Source of the DNA: JADMJV01 sp964649085
GTDB lineage: Bacteria > Vulcanimicrobiota > Xenobia > Xenobiales > JADMJV01
DNA length: 64,000 nucleotides
Assembly (NCBI GenBank): GCA_964649085.1
Contig: CAZYPN010000017.1
Span: forward strand, 51,393 to 115,392
Direction of reading: 5' to 3'
This document shows, piece after piece, positions 35,826 to 46,177 of the stretch. Numbering within the stretch: the first letter of the stretch is position 1; each line of letters starts with the position of its first letter. Under the pieces are notes generated by a model, which had not been told where the DNA came from, searched no databases, and saw only the letters and a list, made by a program, of their open reading frames with translations. The position numbers and the translations under genes are program-made.

Positions 35826-35912
35826 CGAACTTACTGACAGCTTGATACCGATTAAATAAAGGACGCCAACCCCCGCATTCCGAACCATTCGGTTCATCAC
35901 GGGGAGGGCTTG

Positions 35913-38900
35913 GTGGCTACATCAACATTCGGGATATCCGACTGGCGCTGCTTCAGTAGCGTAGCCCTGTGGATTTCTCTCGCGCTGGGGGTCCAGGCCC
36001 TTCCTGAAAACCCGTCGGTGACTCACGGACAGGTCCAGATCACCACTCCGGCCGCGGGCATCATGCACCTGCTGCAGTCCACCCCGCAAGCGATCGTCAA
36101 CTGGAACTCGTTCAATATCCGCCCCGATGAAGTGGTGCGGTTCCTGCAGCCCGACGCCTGGTCGGTGATTCTCAACCGGGTGGTGGGCATCGACCCGTCC
36201 ATCCTGCAGGGCACCTTACAGGCCAATGGTCGCGTGTTCCTGGTCAACCCCAACGGCATCTTATTTGGACCCAATGCCCGCGTAGACGTAGGCAGCTTTA
36301 TGGCCACGACCCTGGCGCTCAGCGACCAGGACTTTCTCGAAGGCAACTATGACCTGAGCCAGGATCCCAATAGCCCCCTGGCAGCATTGGTCAATCAGGG
36401 GCACATCGAGGTGGCCGAGGGCGGGTTTGTGGTGCTGGCCTCGCCGCTGCTTCACAATCAGGGGCTGATCGTGGCCCGCGGCGGAGAAGTGTGCCTGGGC
36501 GCCTCGACCCGGACCACCTTCTCGGTAGACGGCAGCGGTCAGGTGCAGTTCGCCGTGCCCGATGGGTTTCGCCACGACTTCTCGGTGCAGGGCAACGGGG
36601 GTACCGTGCTGCTGGCGCCGGGCCAGATGACCGATCTGCTCAGCCAGGTAGTGCACCACCCGGGTATCCTCGAGGCTGGCGAGCTGCAGGGCCCGGCCGT
36701 GATCGGTGGCGAGGGGTTGCTGGTTCACAGTGGCACCATCGAAGTGGGCTCGGGCAGCGTGGAGTTGAACTCGAGCGCCGCCACCGTGACCACGGGCGAG
36801 AGTCGAATTCTGGCCAATGCCGAACAGGGGAGGGCCGGAACAGCGCTGGTGCTTTCGGCCGGACCCACCCTGCATGCCGGAACGGTCGAGGCCCGTGGGT
36901 TGGGAGCAGCCGAGGGCGGCTTCATCGAAGTGAGTGGACGCCAGGTAGGCCTGCACGGCCCGGTGAGGGTCGATGCGCAGTCGGGCCGGCACGGCAACTT
37001 TCTACTCGACCCGGGCAACCTGACCCTTGTCGACACTCCGGGAGGCAGCCTGGATGGCTCCTTGCCCACCATCACCAACGCCACCGGAGGCAGCGGCAGC
37101 CACACCGTATCGACCTCGGCATTTCCCGCTTTCGGCAACGTGTCTTTGGAAGCGACCAACGATGTCAACTACACGGCCACCACCGGCTTCAGCGCTACCT
37201 CCACCGACCTGCACATCAGCGCCGGCAACAACGTCAACTTCAGCGGAAACAACCTGGATATCTCGGTGGGAAGCCTCAACATTACCGCGGGTGGCCAGGC
37301 CAACTTCACCTCAACCCAGGACATGAACATCGTGACCTTTGGCGCGGGAACGGGCAACTTCACCGTGCAGGCGGCCTCCATCGCCTTCAACGTCGGCGAC
37401 AATCTCTTCATCAACAACAGCAATGACATGCGCTTGACCGCCACGACCGGGGATGTACGGATCGACTATGACTCCGACTCCACCATTATGGCCGGCAACA
37501 TCACCCTGCAGGCCACCAATGGCAGCGTTATCATCGATTCGACCTTCGACCAACCGCTGACCCTGGGGGCGCCCAACAAAGCCAGCCTGCTGGCGGCGCA
37601 GGACGTCATCATTCATCTGGGCTCGTCGCAAACGGCCCAGCAAACCCAAGACCTGAACCTGCCGACCACCGACGTCGAATTCAACGCCGGACGCGACCTC
37701 AGCATTCGAGTGAACGACATCACGGGAACGGCCAACCTCGATTTTCAAGCCGGCCGCAACCTGACGCTTCGCAACGACAACGGCGGCAGCAATTTCACCA
37801 TCAACGCCAACAACATCACCATGTCAGCGGGCGGAGACCTGAACATCACCGCGGCCAAAGACATCGACCTGCGAAGTTCCAGCGACCTGCGCCTGACGGC
37901 CGGCAACAACCTGGTGGCGACCGCCGAGGGAATCTTTGGCTCCAATGCATTCCAATCCACCGAACTGCGAGCGACTTCGGGCAACCTGACCATCCAGGTC
38001 GATCAGAGCGGCCCCGAGTCGTCCATCATTTCTCCCACCGGCAATATCCAGCTGTCGGCCGGCAACCAGCTCACGCTGGCCACCAACAATACCGCTGATT
38101 TCCGCATCGAGAGCCAAAATTCTGTGGAGCTCAGCGGTCAGGACATCGTCCTCGACCTGGGACGGGGCGCTGGCGGAGGGCAGGCCGGCTTGCTGGTGGT
38201 GGCTCCCAGCCTGACCATGGACGCCACCCAGGCCGTTACGGTCAATGCCAGCTTCTTCAACAATGGGTCCACCGGTGAAACCCTTATCCAAGGCCACGAT
38301 GTCCGCTTCGCCAATAGCGACTCGGCCCTGAACCTGAACATCAACCAATCAAGCCTGACCATCAACGCCACCAACGACCTGATTTTCGACGTGGCCGGAG
38401 ACCTCGAGGTGGACGTTGGCGCCAGCTCTGGCACCGGCGACTTGAACTTGCAGGTCGGCAATCAGTTGACCGCCACTTCAACCGACAACCAGAGCTGGGA
38501 CGTGCGCGGAGTGGGCAACATCTCGGCCGGCAACGTGTCCTTCAACAGCAACGACCAGTTCGAGATGACCGGTGCGGGCGGCGGCAACATGCAGATTCGC
38601 GCCACCACCGGCGATGTCGACATCACCAGCCAGCTTAGCGGAGCTTTGACCTACGCTAACGTTGTGGTCGAAGCCCCGGCAGGTAGCATCCGCTTTAACA
38701 CCCGTGGCGACCAGCCTTTCCAGTTTGGCATCCCCTTCTTGCTGGCCAACACGGCCACAGCCAGCGCCGGTGTCGACCTGACCATCTCGTTGGGCTCGTC
38801 CCAAACGGGTCAGGAAGGTCAGGACCTGATCACGGGTGACAACACCACCCTCACGGCCGGTCGTGACGTCTTATTGAGCCTGAACGACATCGTCAACAAT

Positions 38901-41900
38901 GGTTTTGGCCCTATCAACATCCAGGCCGGTCGCAACCTGGTGCTGCAATCCGACAACAGCGCCCGCGATGCCACCCTGGTTGCCAATGGACCGGTCAATA
39001 TCGTGGCCGGCAATAATGTTACGCTGACGGCCAGTGATTCGCTCGACCTGCGAGGCAGTCAAATCGATGTCACTGCCGGTAACAACATCTTCTTGAACGG
39101 CAACACCGGGTTGAATGTCGAAAGCGGCAGCACCCTGAACCTGACCGCCAGCAACGGCAACCTGACCATTCAATCAGGAGCCGTAAGTGGAACCAGTCGC
39201 CTGGTGGCTCCCAACAACATTGAAGCCCGAGCCCAGAACAACTTACTGGTTGCCACCACCAACGATGAAAACTTTGCCTTTGAGGGCAATACCAGCCTCT
39301 CGGCCGGGGGCAATCTCACCCTCAATCTGGGCCGGGGAGCGGGAACACCCTCCGTTGATCTGGTGGCAACGGGACCCAACCTTGTGCTAGATGCCACGGG
39401 AGATGTCAGTCTTAACACCACTGGCATCGATGCAGCTGGTACCAACCTGACGCTAAACGGCCAGAACGTGCGTTTGAGCCAGAGCAACGCCAACATCGCG
39501 GGCTTAAACATCAGCGTCAACCAGTTCGATGTTCAATCGATGGAAGACATTGTGTTTCAGGTAGCGGGCCCCCTCGAGGTATCAGCGCCGAACGGTTTGC
39601 TGCTGAGCAGCGGGCGCGATCTGCTGGCCAACTCGAGCGGGGCCCAACGGTGGTCTACCGAAGTCAGCTTTGGATCCACCATGAGGCTGCTGGCCGACCG
39701 GGATATCACATTCAGCAGCAGCCCCACCGGCGGGTCGACGCTCGACTTTCTCAGTGCTGACCTGCTGATGCAATCCACTACCGGCGACATCTTACTGCAG
39801 TCTCGTCAGGCCATGACTCTGGATGTCGATCTGCTGGATATCACTGCCACCACCGGCGATGTTCTCATGCAAGTCCAGTTGGGCCAACCGCTTACGATTA
39901 ACAGCGATTCCGCAAGTATCCAGGCCGGTCAGGACGTTACCGTGAACCTGGGGCTTGGCGGAACGCCATCGCAGCAGGATCTCCTGATCGCCTCGTCGAT
40001 TCCAGCCGTCATTCAAGCTGGTCGGGATGTTGTTTTCAACGTTTCCAATATCGATGCGGGTGCGGGCTCGCTGAACCTGAGCGCCGGGCGCGATCTCTCC
40101 GTGCGCAACAGCAACAATAACAATGGTGATATCCAGATTCTGGCCAACAGCCTCAACGTCAGCGCCGACGGCGACCTGGACTTGCGCTCCGACAGGGCCC
40201 TGACGGTAAGGACCGATGGCGACCTGAACCTGCACGCGGGCAACAATCTGGTGACCCTATCGGGGAACATCAATACACTACCAGGGGCCTCTCTGACCCT
40301 GGAGTCTGTCTCCGCAGCCGTCAACATCGTGGCCGATTCCGGCGATGTACTGGTGCAGGCCAACAACGCCCCCGGCGTCATCCGAGGCGCTTCCGCCACC
40401 AGCGTCAACGCCACTTCGGGTGACCTGACGATGGCCACGGTGCTCAGTGTGGATATGACCGTGGGTCAGTCGGGGGGCGGCGCCCAGCTGGCGGCCGGCC
40501 AGAATCTGCTGGTCAACATCGGTTCGGCCGCCAACACCGGCGACGCCGACCTGCTGTTGCCGGCCTCCAGCGGAACCACGATGATAGCGGGCCAGGACTT
40601 GACCCTGAATGCTAGCCGAGTGCAGGCCGACGGCCCCCTGACCATGCAGGCGCAGCGCGATTTGCGCACAGGCAACAGCAACAACCAGCCGGGCTCGTTT
40701 CTCACGACACCCGCCGACCTGAACCTGGAGGCGGGACGAAACCTGACGCTACAACTGACGGGAGGGGGCAACCTGGGGGTTCAGGCCGACCGACTGCTGG
40801 TCACCGCCGGCAACAATGTGGCCATCGGACCCGCTACCACCACCACCCTGAATGCAACCCAGGAAGTCGACATCAACGCGGGCCAGGGATTCTCGGTGGT
40901 AAGTAACGCTCTGAACGTAAACTCGCCTCAATTCGTGGTCAATGCCAGCGGCGACATCAACTCGTTCAACCTGGTGCCCAGCGGCAATGTATCGCTGACG
41001 GCCGGTCAGAACCTGGTGGTCGGTCGCATTCAGGGCGCTCCCAACGCCGCGTTGAACGGGAATGCCATCATTCTCAGCTCGATGGGCAACCTGTCGGGGG
41101 GCAACTACACCATCAATGCCACCGGCAACCTGACCCAAACCGCTACAACTGCCAACGGCACTATGACTCCCCTGAACAGCCTGGACATTCGCGCCAACAA
41201 CATTTTCGGTGTGGGCCCTTTCAATGGGTTCCACGTATCCAACGCGGCCAGTCGCCCCTCTGTGGAAGTGACGGGCGTCAACGACACCACTCGCGCTGCC
41301 TCCGGTTCGCTGCTGCAACTCGACGGTGCCAATATCGACCTGACCGTGCCCACCGCTGGAGATGTTTATATCGACGGCGTGCTGGTGTCCCAAGGTCAGG
41401 GTGGCGGCCCGCCTCCTCCGCCGCCGCCACCGCCACCGCCGCCACCTCCGCCACCTCCGCCACCTCCGCCGCCGCCGCCACCTCCGCCACCGCCACCTCC
41501 GCCTCCGCCTCCGCCTCCGCCTCCGCCGCCGGGGCCGGGGCCGGCCCCTGGGGGTTCTGGCGCCAACCCCGCCAGCGATCTGGATGCGCGCCTGCTGGCG
41601 CTGGGACTGACTCCCGAGCAACTGGCCGAGCTGCGCAACGCTCTGGCTCAGTCCAACCCATTCCTGGGGAATCGCACAGGAATGAGCGACGTGCTCGACC
41701 CGACGGAGAAGGAGCGCATCACGATGGTTTCTCCCACGGTGGACGTGCTGTCGCCCACTTTCTCCGTGACCCTAAACCCCCGAATGGAGGCCATGACGCC
41801 GGCAGAGTTGGACTTCTTCTACGGCCTCTATGCCATCGTGTTGGACGAAGCCCGAGAAAAGGACCGCGCCCTCTTCTCGACTCTGGTCGATCAGGAAGTG

Positions 41901-41969
41901 CGCGAAATGTGGGAAGTGCGCTATTGGCGACGACTTCTGGAGGGGATGATCCTTTGGGAAGGCGATTGA
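35913..41969 (+). CDS. TpsA-type exoprotein (filamentous haemagglutinin N-terminal domain)
   Basis: A 2018-residue two-partner secretion substrate. The signal region is followed by the TPS domain: NWNSFNIRPDEVVRFLQP, ILNRVVGIDPSILQG and VFLVNPNGILFGPNARVDVG (~residue 90-130). Residues ~150-1770 form beta-helix repeats rich in Asn, Gly, Thr and Leu (LTAGNNL-like). Three ~390-residue modules and a partial fourth are seen, marked by LGSSQT and GRDL signatures. A run of 41 prolines (41409-41531) then separates a ~145-residue C-terminal domain. Start GTG 35913 follows GGAGG. tpsB follows with a 16-bp overlap. Confidence 0.92.
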   Translation: MATSTFGISDWRCFSSVALWISLALGVQALPENPSVTHGQVQITTPAAGIMHLLQSTPQAIVNWNSFNIRPDEVVRFLQPDAWSVILNRVVGIDPSILQGTLQANGRVFLVNPNGILFGPNARVDVGSFMATTLALSDQDFLEGNYDLSQDPNSPLAALVNQGHIEVAEGGFVVLASPLLHNQGLIVARGGEVCLGASTRTTFSVDGSGQVQFAVPDGFRHDFSVQGNGGTVLLAPGQMTDLLSQVVHHPGILEAGELQGPAVIGGEGLLVHSGTIEVGSGSVELNSSAATVTTGESRILANAEQGRAGTALVLSAGPTLHAGTVEARGLGAAEGGFIEVSGRQVGLHGPVRVDAQSGRHGNFLLDPGNLTLVDTPGGSLDGSLPTITNATGGSGSHTVSTSAFPAFGNVSLEATNDVNYTATTGFSATSTDLHISAGNNVNFSGNNLDISVGSLNITAGGQANFTSTQDMNIVTFGAGTGNFTVQAASIAFNVGDNLFINNSNDMRLTATTGDVRIDYDSDSTIMAGNITLQATNGSVIIDSTFDQPLTLGAPNKASLLAAQDVIIHLGSSQTAQQTQDLNLPTTDVEFNAGRDLSIRVNDITGTANLDFQAGRNLTLRNDNGGSNFTINANNITMSAGGDLNITAAKDIDLRSSSDLRLTAGNNLVATAEGIFGSNAFQSTELRATSGNLTIQVDQSGPESSIISPTGNIQLSAGNQLTLATNNTADFRIESQNSVELSGQDIVLDLGRGAGGGQAGLLVVAPSLTMDATQAVTVNASFFNNGSTGETLIQGHDVRFANSDSALNLNINQSSLTINATNDLIFDVAGDLEVDVGASSGTGDLNLQVGNQLTATSTDNQSWDVRGVGNISAGNVSFNSNDQFEMTGAGGGNMQIRATTGDVDITSQLSGALTYANVVVEAPAGSIRFNTRGDQPFQFGIPFLLANTATASAGVDLTISLGSSQTGQEGQDLITGDNTTLTAGRDVLLSLNDIVNNGFGPINIQAGRNLVLQSDNSARDATLVANGPVNIVAGNNVTLTASDSLDLRGSQIDVTAGNNIFLNGNTGLNVESGSTLNLTASNGNLTIQSGAVSGTSRLVAPNNIEARAQNNLLVATTNDENFAFEGNTSLSAGGNLTLNLGRGAGTPSVDLVATGPNLVLDATGDVSLNTTGIDAAGTNLTLNGQNVRLSQSNANIAGLNISVNQFDVQSMEDIVFQVAGPLEVSAPNGLLLSSGRDLLANSSGAQRWSTEVSFGSTMRLLADRDITFSSSPTGGSTLDFLSADLLMQSTTGDILLQSRQAMTLDVDLLDITATTGDVLMQVQLGQPLTINSDSASIQAGQDVTVNLGLGGTPSQQDLLIASSIPAVIQAGRDVVFNVSNIDAGAGSLNLSAGRDLSVRNSNNNNGDIQILANSLNVSADGDLDLRSDRALTVRTDGDLNLHAGNNLVTLSGNINTLPGASLTLESVSAAVNIVADSGDVLVQANNAPGVIRGASATSVNATSGDLTMATVLSVDMTVGQSGGGAQLAAGQNLLVNIGSAANTGDADLLLPASSGTTMIAGQDLTLNASRVQADGPLTMQAQRDLRTGNSNNQPGSFLTTPADLNLEAGRNLTLQLTGGGNLGVQADRLLVTAGNNVAIGPATTTTLNATQEVDINAGQGFSVVSNALNVNSPQFVVNASGDINSFNLVPSGNVSLTAGQNLVVGRIQGAPNAALNGNAIILSSMGNLSGGNYTINATGNLTQTATTANGTMTPLNSLDIRANNIFGVGPFNGFHVSNAASRPSVEVTGVNDTTRAASGSLLQLDGANIDLTVPTAGDVYIDGVLVSQGQGGGPPPPPPPPPPPPPPPPPPPPPPPPPPPPPPPPPPPPPPPPPGPGPAPGGSGANPASDLDARLLALGLTPEQLAELRNALAQSNPFLGNRTGMSDVLDPTEKERITMVSPTVDVLSPTFSVTLNPRMEAMTPAELDFFYGLYAIVLDEAREKDRALFSTLVDQEVREMWEVRYWRRLLEGMILWEGD
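41409..41531 (+). repeat. 41-codon proline run encoded by CCN microsatellite
   Basis: Uninterrupted CCG, CCT and CCA codons, partly as CCACCTCCG nonamers. Length changes would keep the reading frame. Long proline runs need EF-P for translation. Antisense frames here read as poly-Gly or poly-Arg and are not genes. Confidence 0.9.
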
Positions 41970-43674
41970 TCTCGATCTTGCTCACGCTGGGCCTGGGAAC
42001 CGCTTCCGCCCAGCCTACCCCGCCCCGAGCCGAGCCCGACCGCCAGGCCGCCAGCCTCAAAGTACGCCGCTTTGAGCTGGAGGGCAACACGCTGTTGTCG
42101 AACGAGGAAATCCGTAAGGTTTTTGACGTTTACGAGGGCAAAACCCTGACTCTGGCCGATATGAAGGAGGCCGCCGCCGACCTGACCTCGATCTACCAAC
42201 GCAAAGGCTACTACCTGGTGCGCGCGCTCATTCCCCAACAGGAGTTCGCCAGCGACGTGGTGCGCATGCTGGTGGTCGAGGGAAAAATCGGGGACATTCG
42301 AGTGGAAGGCGCCGAGCACTACGACCCCAACTTCATCCGCCGCCGCTTCGAACTGTCCATCCAGGACGGCAACTTCCAGGCCGACGCCTTCACGCGCGCC
42401 ACCTCGTTGTTGAATGAGCTTCCCGATCTGGATGTCAAAGCGGTGTTGCTGCCGGGCAAGCAGCCCGGCACCGCCGATGTCACCCTGCAAGTAAAAGATC
42501 AGCAGCGCTTTCACGTCGGGCTGGACTACAACAACTATGGCACCAGCCCCACCGGCATTCACCGCATGGGCCTGAACATCGAGGCCGGCAATCTGCTGTT
42601 CCAGGCGGACGAATTGAATTTGAGGGGAGTCATCGGTTTTCCCTCGCGCAACAACAACTTCTTCCAGATCCAGTATGGCGCCCCTGTGAACCTGGAGGGC
42701 ACCACCGCTACCCTCAGCTATGCCAACGGAGCGTTTGCGGTCTCCGAAGGCTTAGGGGCCATTCTCGACGTGCGCGGACGAGCCGACATCTTTTCGCTGT
42801 CGCTGTCACACCCGCTTGACCGGGACCTGGATTTTACCTCTAACCTGGGCCTCGCGGTATCGCACAAGAACATCACCAACAACTTCTTCGGCGGTCGCCT
42901 GCCCTTTTNNNNNNNNNNNNNNNNNNNNNNNNNNNNNNNNNNNNNNNNNNNNNNNNNNNNNNNNNNNNNNNNNNNNNNNNNNNNNNNNNNNNNNNNNNNN
43001 NNNNNNNNGCGGTATCGCACAAGAACATCACCAACAACTTCTTCGGCGGTCGCCTGCCCTTTTCGCACGATCAGTACACCATGGCGCGCCTGACCTACCT
43101 GGCCGACTGGCGTGGGCCCGATGGGCGCACAATTGCACAATTCGCCCTTGCCCAGGGCCTGGGGGGCACCGACGGCAACGACCCGCTGGTCAGTCGAACC
43201 GGCGCCAACGGCGGCTTCACACGATTCAATGCTGACCTTGCCCGAGTGCAACGGCTGACGGACGGCGTGTACGCCGTTTTCCGAGGGTCGGGTCAGTGGG
43301 CCCGCACCCCACTCTTCGTCGGCGAACAATTCGCGCTGGGCGGGCCCGACACGGTTCGCGGATTTCCCCAGGCCGAACTGCTGGGTGACCACGCCTACCT
43401 TTTGGGAGCCGAACTGCGCTGGTCGCCCGACCTGGACCACCCGGACAAATTTCAGCTGGCGGCCTTTATCGAACATGGCGGGGTCGATCTGGTCAGTCCC
43501 CAGCCGGGCGACCTCACCGGGGGCCGATCGCTGACGGGCGCTGGGGTAGGCTTTCGCTGGAACCTGGGGGGCGAGACGAACCTGCGCTTCGATCTTGGCT
43601 TTCCGTTGCACGATCGGCCCACCAGCGGGGGACGCTCACCCGCCGCTTATACCGGACTGCAAACCCGCTTTTAA
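41954..43674 (+). CDS. TpsB-type outer-membrane transporter, split by an assembly gap
   Basis: Exports TpsA across the outer membrane (ShlB/FhaC family). TTG 41954 behind GGAGGGG gives a signal peptide (GRRLISILLTLGLGTASA). A POTRA domain follows (VRRFELEGNTLLSNEEI, IYQRKGYYLVRALIP, VVEGKIGDIRVEG), then the barrel with the conserved GGPDTVRGFPQ. The gene is interrupted by gap 2; removing 155 bp rejoins the frame into 521 codons. It ends in TTAA shared with the convergent gene. Confidence 0.9.
42854..43063. other. assembly gap 2: 100 N with 55-bp duplicated flanks
   Basis: 42854-42908 and 43009-43063 are identical over 55 bp, flanking 100 N (42909-43008). The frame shift across the gap disappears when one copy and the N run are removed. 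Confidence 0.95.
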
Positions 43675-44873
43675 GCGCGCCAGGGTTGAGGAGCTGGAAA
43701 GTGCAGAGCCCGTGGTGCCAGACGCTCGGGATAGTCACGCGCAGCCAGTTGCCAGCGTGCTTCCCATTGTTCACCCAGCAGTCCGCTACGACCCATCAAC
43801 CAGCCATTGCGCAGATAAATGGCCCAGTGACCGGGAACCTCTGTTCGAGCAAGTTGATACAGGGTTTCTAACCAGTTCTGAACCTCGCCCCTGCTGCCCG
43901 CATCGTGGGCGTATACGCAGGCCTTGAGCCATTGAAAGAGCAACAGATCAGGCAAACTGACGGGCACCCTGGCCGATTCGAGCGTTTCGATACCGGGAAG
44001 GAAAATGGGATGCTCGCGCTGTTTGCTTAACAATGAGTGAGCCTCGGACCACTGACGGGCCAGCACCTTGCGATACAGCAAACCCAGCGTCAGCTTGCTG
44101 GCCTGATAGGCATTCACCTCGCCGCGGCGCCCGATTTCCTCCAAGGCCATCAGGTGACATTCGAATCCCTGATGCAACTGGCCGCGAAAGGCGAGCAGGT
44201 CGCCCTGCTGACCCGGACCGGCAATGGGGCAGGCCGGCGGCCCTGCAGGATCGGGTCCCAGGCGCTCGGCCCACAACAAAGTTCCCCCACTCAGAGCAAA
44301 GCGCACACGGTCCCCCGTCAGGAGTTCAACGGCGGCAAGGGGTTGACCCAAATCGCCAACCACCCGAGTCAATTCAGGCACCACCACTGCCTTGCGGGCA
44401 GCACTGGCGTCAAGTTGAAGAAGGACCTCAGCCTCGTCCACCCGTTCCACTGCTCCCGTCAACCAGGCTATAGACTCAAGGCTGGTCGCAGCCGAGGCGA
44501 AGAGCGATTCGAGTTCGCCCAACACTTCAGAGTTGAATGCCATCTCCGAAATGCCTTGAAAACCATCGAGGATCCGCAGCAGCAGCACTTCCTCGCCAGC
44601 GGCTTCGCGCGCCACCGCAAGCTGTAACAGCCTTGGCTGTGGCAAGGTCTGTCCCAACACCGATCCCTGGCCCGGGGGCAGATCGGCAAGCACAGCCTTA
44701 CCCAGACCCGCTATCTGACGGAGCACCTGAACTTCACCGACCGATAGGCAGGCCAGCGGAATGAAGGGCATCTCAGGATTACTCATGAAAATGAGAAGCA
44801 GAGGCGCGTCCTCTGAAAGAGCAAAGTGCAGAGGACCCAGAGAGCCCAGGTTGCGCAAGGCCAGTTGACTCAT
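43671..44873 (-). CDS. hypothetical protein
   Basis: A 400-residue soluble protein starting MSQLALRNLGSLG, without signal peptide or known motif. The first half is mixed strand/helix, the second mostly helical with Trp and Arg (WAIYLRNGWLMGRSGLLG). Length, composition and codon use match its neighbours. It converges with tpsB with overlapping stops, so it is not in the secretion operon. No function can be assigned. Confidence 0.6.
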   Translation of the reverse strand: MSQLALRNLGSLGPLHFALSEDAPLLLIFMSNPEMPFIPLACLSVGEVQVLRQIAGLGKAVLADLPPGQGSVLGQTLPQPRLLQLAVAREAAGEEVLLLRILDGFQGISEMAFNSEVLGELESLFASAATSLESIAWLTGAVERVDEAEVLLQLDASAARKAVVVPELTRVVGDLGQPLAAVELLTGDRVRFALSGGTLLWAERLGPDPAGPPACPIAGPGQQGDLLAFRGQLHQGFECHLMALEEIGRRGEVNAYQASKLTLGLLYRKVLARQWSEAHSLLSKQREHPIFLPGIETLESARVPVSLPDLLLFQWLKACVYAHDAGSRGEVQNWLETLYQLARTEVPGHWAIYLRNGWLMGRSGLLGEQWEARWQLAARDYPERLAPRALHFPAPQPWRA

Positions 44874-44952
44874 CGTCCACACTTCGCCTCAGAGCCCACG
44901 GAGCCTACCCAATACAGGGGGAACGCCCAGGCAGCAAGACGAAACCGCAGGC

Positions 44953-46158
44953 GTGTCGACCCCGGACAAGCAAGCCCAACTGTGGCGATATGCCTGGATC
45001 TGCGTGGTCACCTGCACGCTGATTTACCTGTTTCGCGAAGTTGGTGCCTGGCAGGGCTGGTGGAAGGGTGAAAATCTGTCGCTCTGGATCACCTGGGGCC
45101 TGGACCCCATGAACGCTTCAGGGTTTCTTTCGATCTTCGTCGCCTTTCAATTGGCGAGTGCGTTCCATCTTCGAACCCGTGGCCTTTGGATTCTGGCGGG
45201 TTTGTTGGTCGAGTTTTTCGTATTCCTCAACCGACCCTTCACCTGGGACTTCCATTCCAGACTGGCCGCCGTGGGCCTTGGCTTCGGTGTTACAGGCGTA
45301 GTCGGGCTGTGCTGGCAGGCTTATTCACTGCCGCGTATTCGTATCTACCGATTTCTGCTGCTGATCGCCACCTTCTTGTTCCTCTATCCAAGAGACGTTG
45401 ATCTTTGCCACAGTCTGCTGGCCAAATGGACCCCGCAAGTCTACGATCCAACCGGCATCGTGCTTGACCGCCTTTGGGGAAAAGAACCGGTGGTCGACTT
45501 CACCAACTGGCTGCAGGCGACCGGTGGGTTGCTGCCTCTGCGATTGATCTACGTCGAGTTGCCGCTCTGTCTGTGCCTGGCCATTTACTGGAACTACCGT
45601 GCCGCCGAGCGATCGAGCTTCAACTTTCTCAAGGCCTTCTTGCTGAGCACAGGCCTGGGATTCTTATGTTACGCCATACTGCCCATGGTCGGTCCACTGG
45701 TGTTCTACAGTCACATTCCATGGCGCGAAAGTTGGGAGGAACTGGCGACCACCCTGAGCCTGCCGCTCTCGCGTGGCTGTATGCCTTCGCTCCACGCCAC
45801 CTGGGGATGGCTGATTTTTAGAGCCTTTGCCGACTTGGGTCCGCGAGGTTGGAAGCTGGGGGGGCTGTTTTGCCTCCTCACGAGCGTATCCATCTTTCCG
45901 GTGGGAGGTCACTATCTCATCGATCTCGTTCCAGCTCTGCCTATGGCAACTCTGGTTTGGGCGCTTTCCAGCTGGCAGCCGAGACGAAAGCTAGCGGCGC
46001 TGGCTCTGATAGCGCTCTTTGGATGGGTGCTGGCTTTCCGCTTCTGTCCTCTATGGCTATGCCACCAGGCCCACCTCACCCGCTGGCTGCAAATCGCCAC
46101 TCTCCTGGGATTTGGTTGGACTTTAGCTCGCCCCCAGCGGCGGAGGGAAGTTCAATAG
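44953..46158 (+). CDS. PAP2-type membrane phosphatase/transferase
   Basis: A 401-residue integral membrane protein with about ten hydrophobic helices. PAP2-superfamily residues are visible: RGCMPSLHATWGW (the phosphate-binding SxH variant) and FPVGGHYLIDLVPA (G-x-H-Y-x2-D). This pattern is typical of the PAP2_3/Aur1-like subgroup that handles lipid phosphates or transfers head groups. The start is a GTG with a weak ribosome site. It precedes another membrane gene by 19 bp, so lipid modification is a plausible common theme. Confidence 0.75.
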   Translation: MSTPDKQAQLWRYAWICVVTCTLIYLFREVGAWQGWWKGENLSLWITWGLDPMNASGFLSIFVAFQLASAFHLRTRGLWILAGLLVEFFVFLNRPFTWDFHSRLAAVGLGFGVTGVVGLCWQAYSLPRIRIYRFLLLIATFLFLYPRDVDLCHSLLAKWTPQVYDPTGIVLDRLWGKEPVVDFTNWLQATGGLLPLRLIYVELPLCLCLAIYWNYRAAERSSFNFLKAFLLSTGLGFLCYAILPMVGPLVFYSHIPWRESWEELATTLSLPLSRGCMPSLHATWGWLIFRAFADLGPRGWKLGGLFCLLTSVSIFPVGGHYLIDLVPALPMATLVWALSSWQPRRKLAALALIALFGWVLAFRFCPLWLCHQAHLTRWLQIATLLGFGWTLARPQRRREVQ

Positions 46159-46177
46159 GGGTTCGAACCCGACCGAC

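Noticed and set aside
40749..41621. Reverse and alternative frames rich in Gly or Arg in tpsA
   Set aside because: Produced by the CCN proline microsatellite in the other frames.
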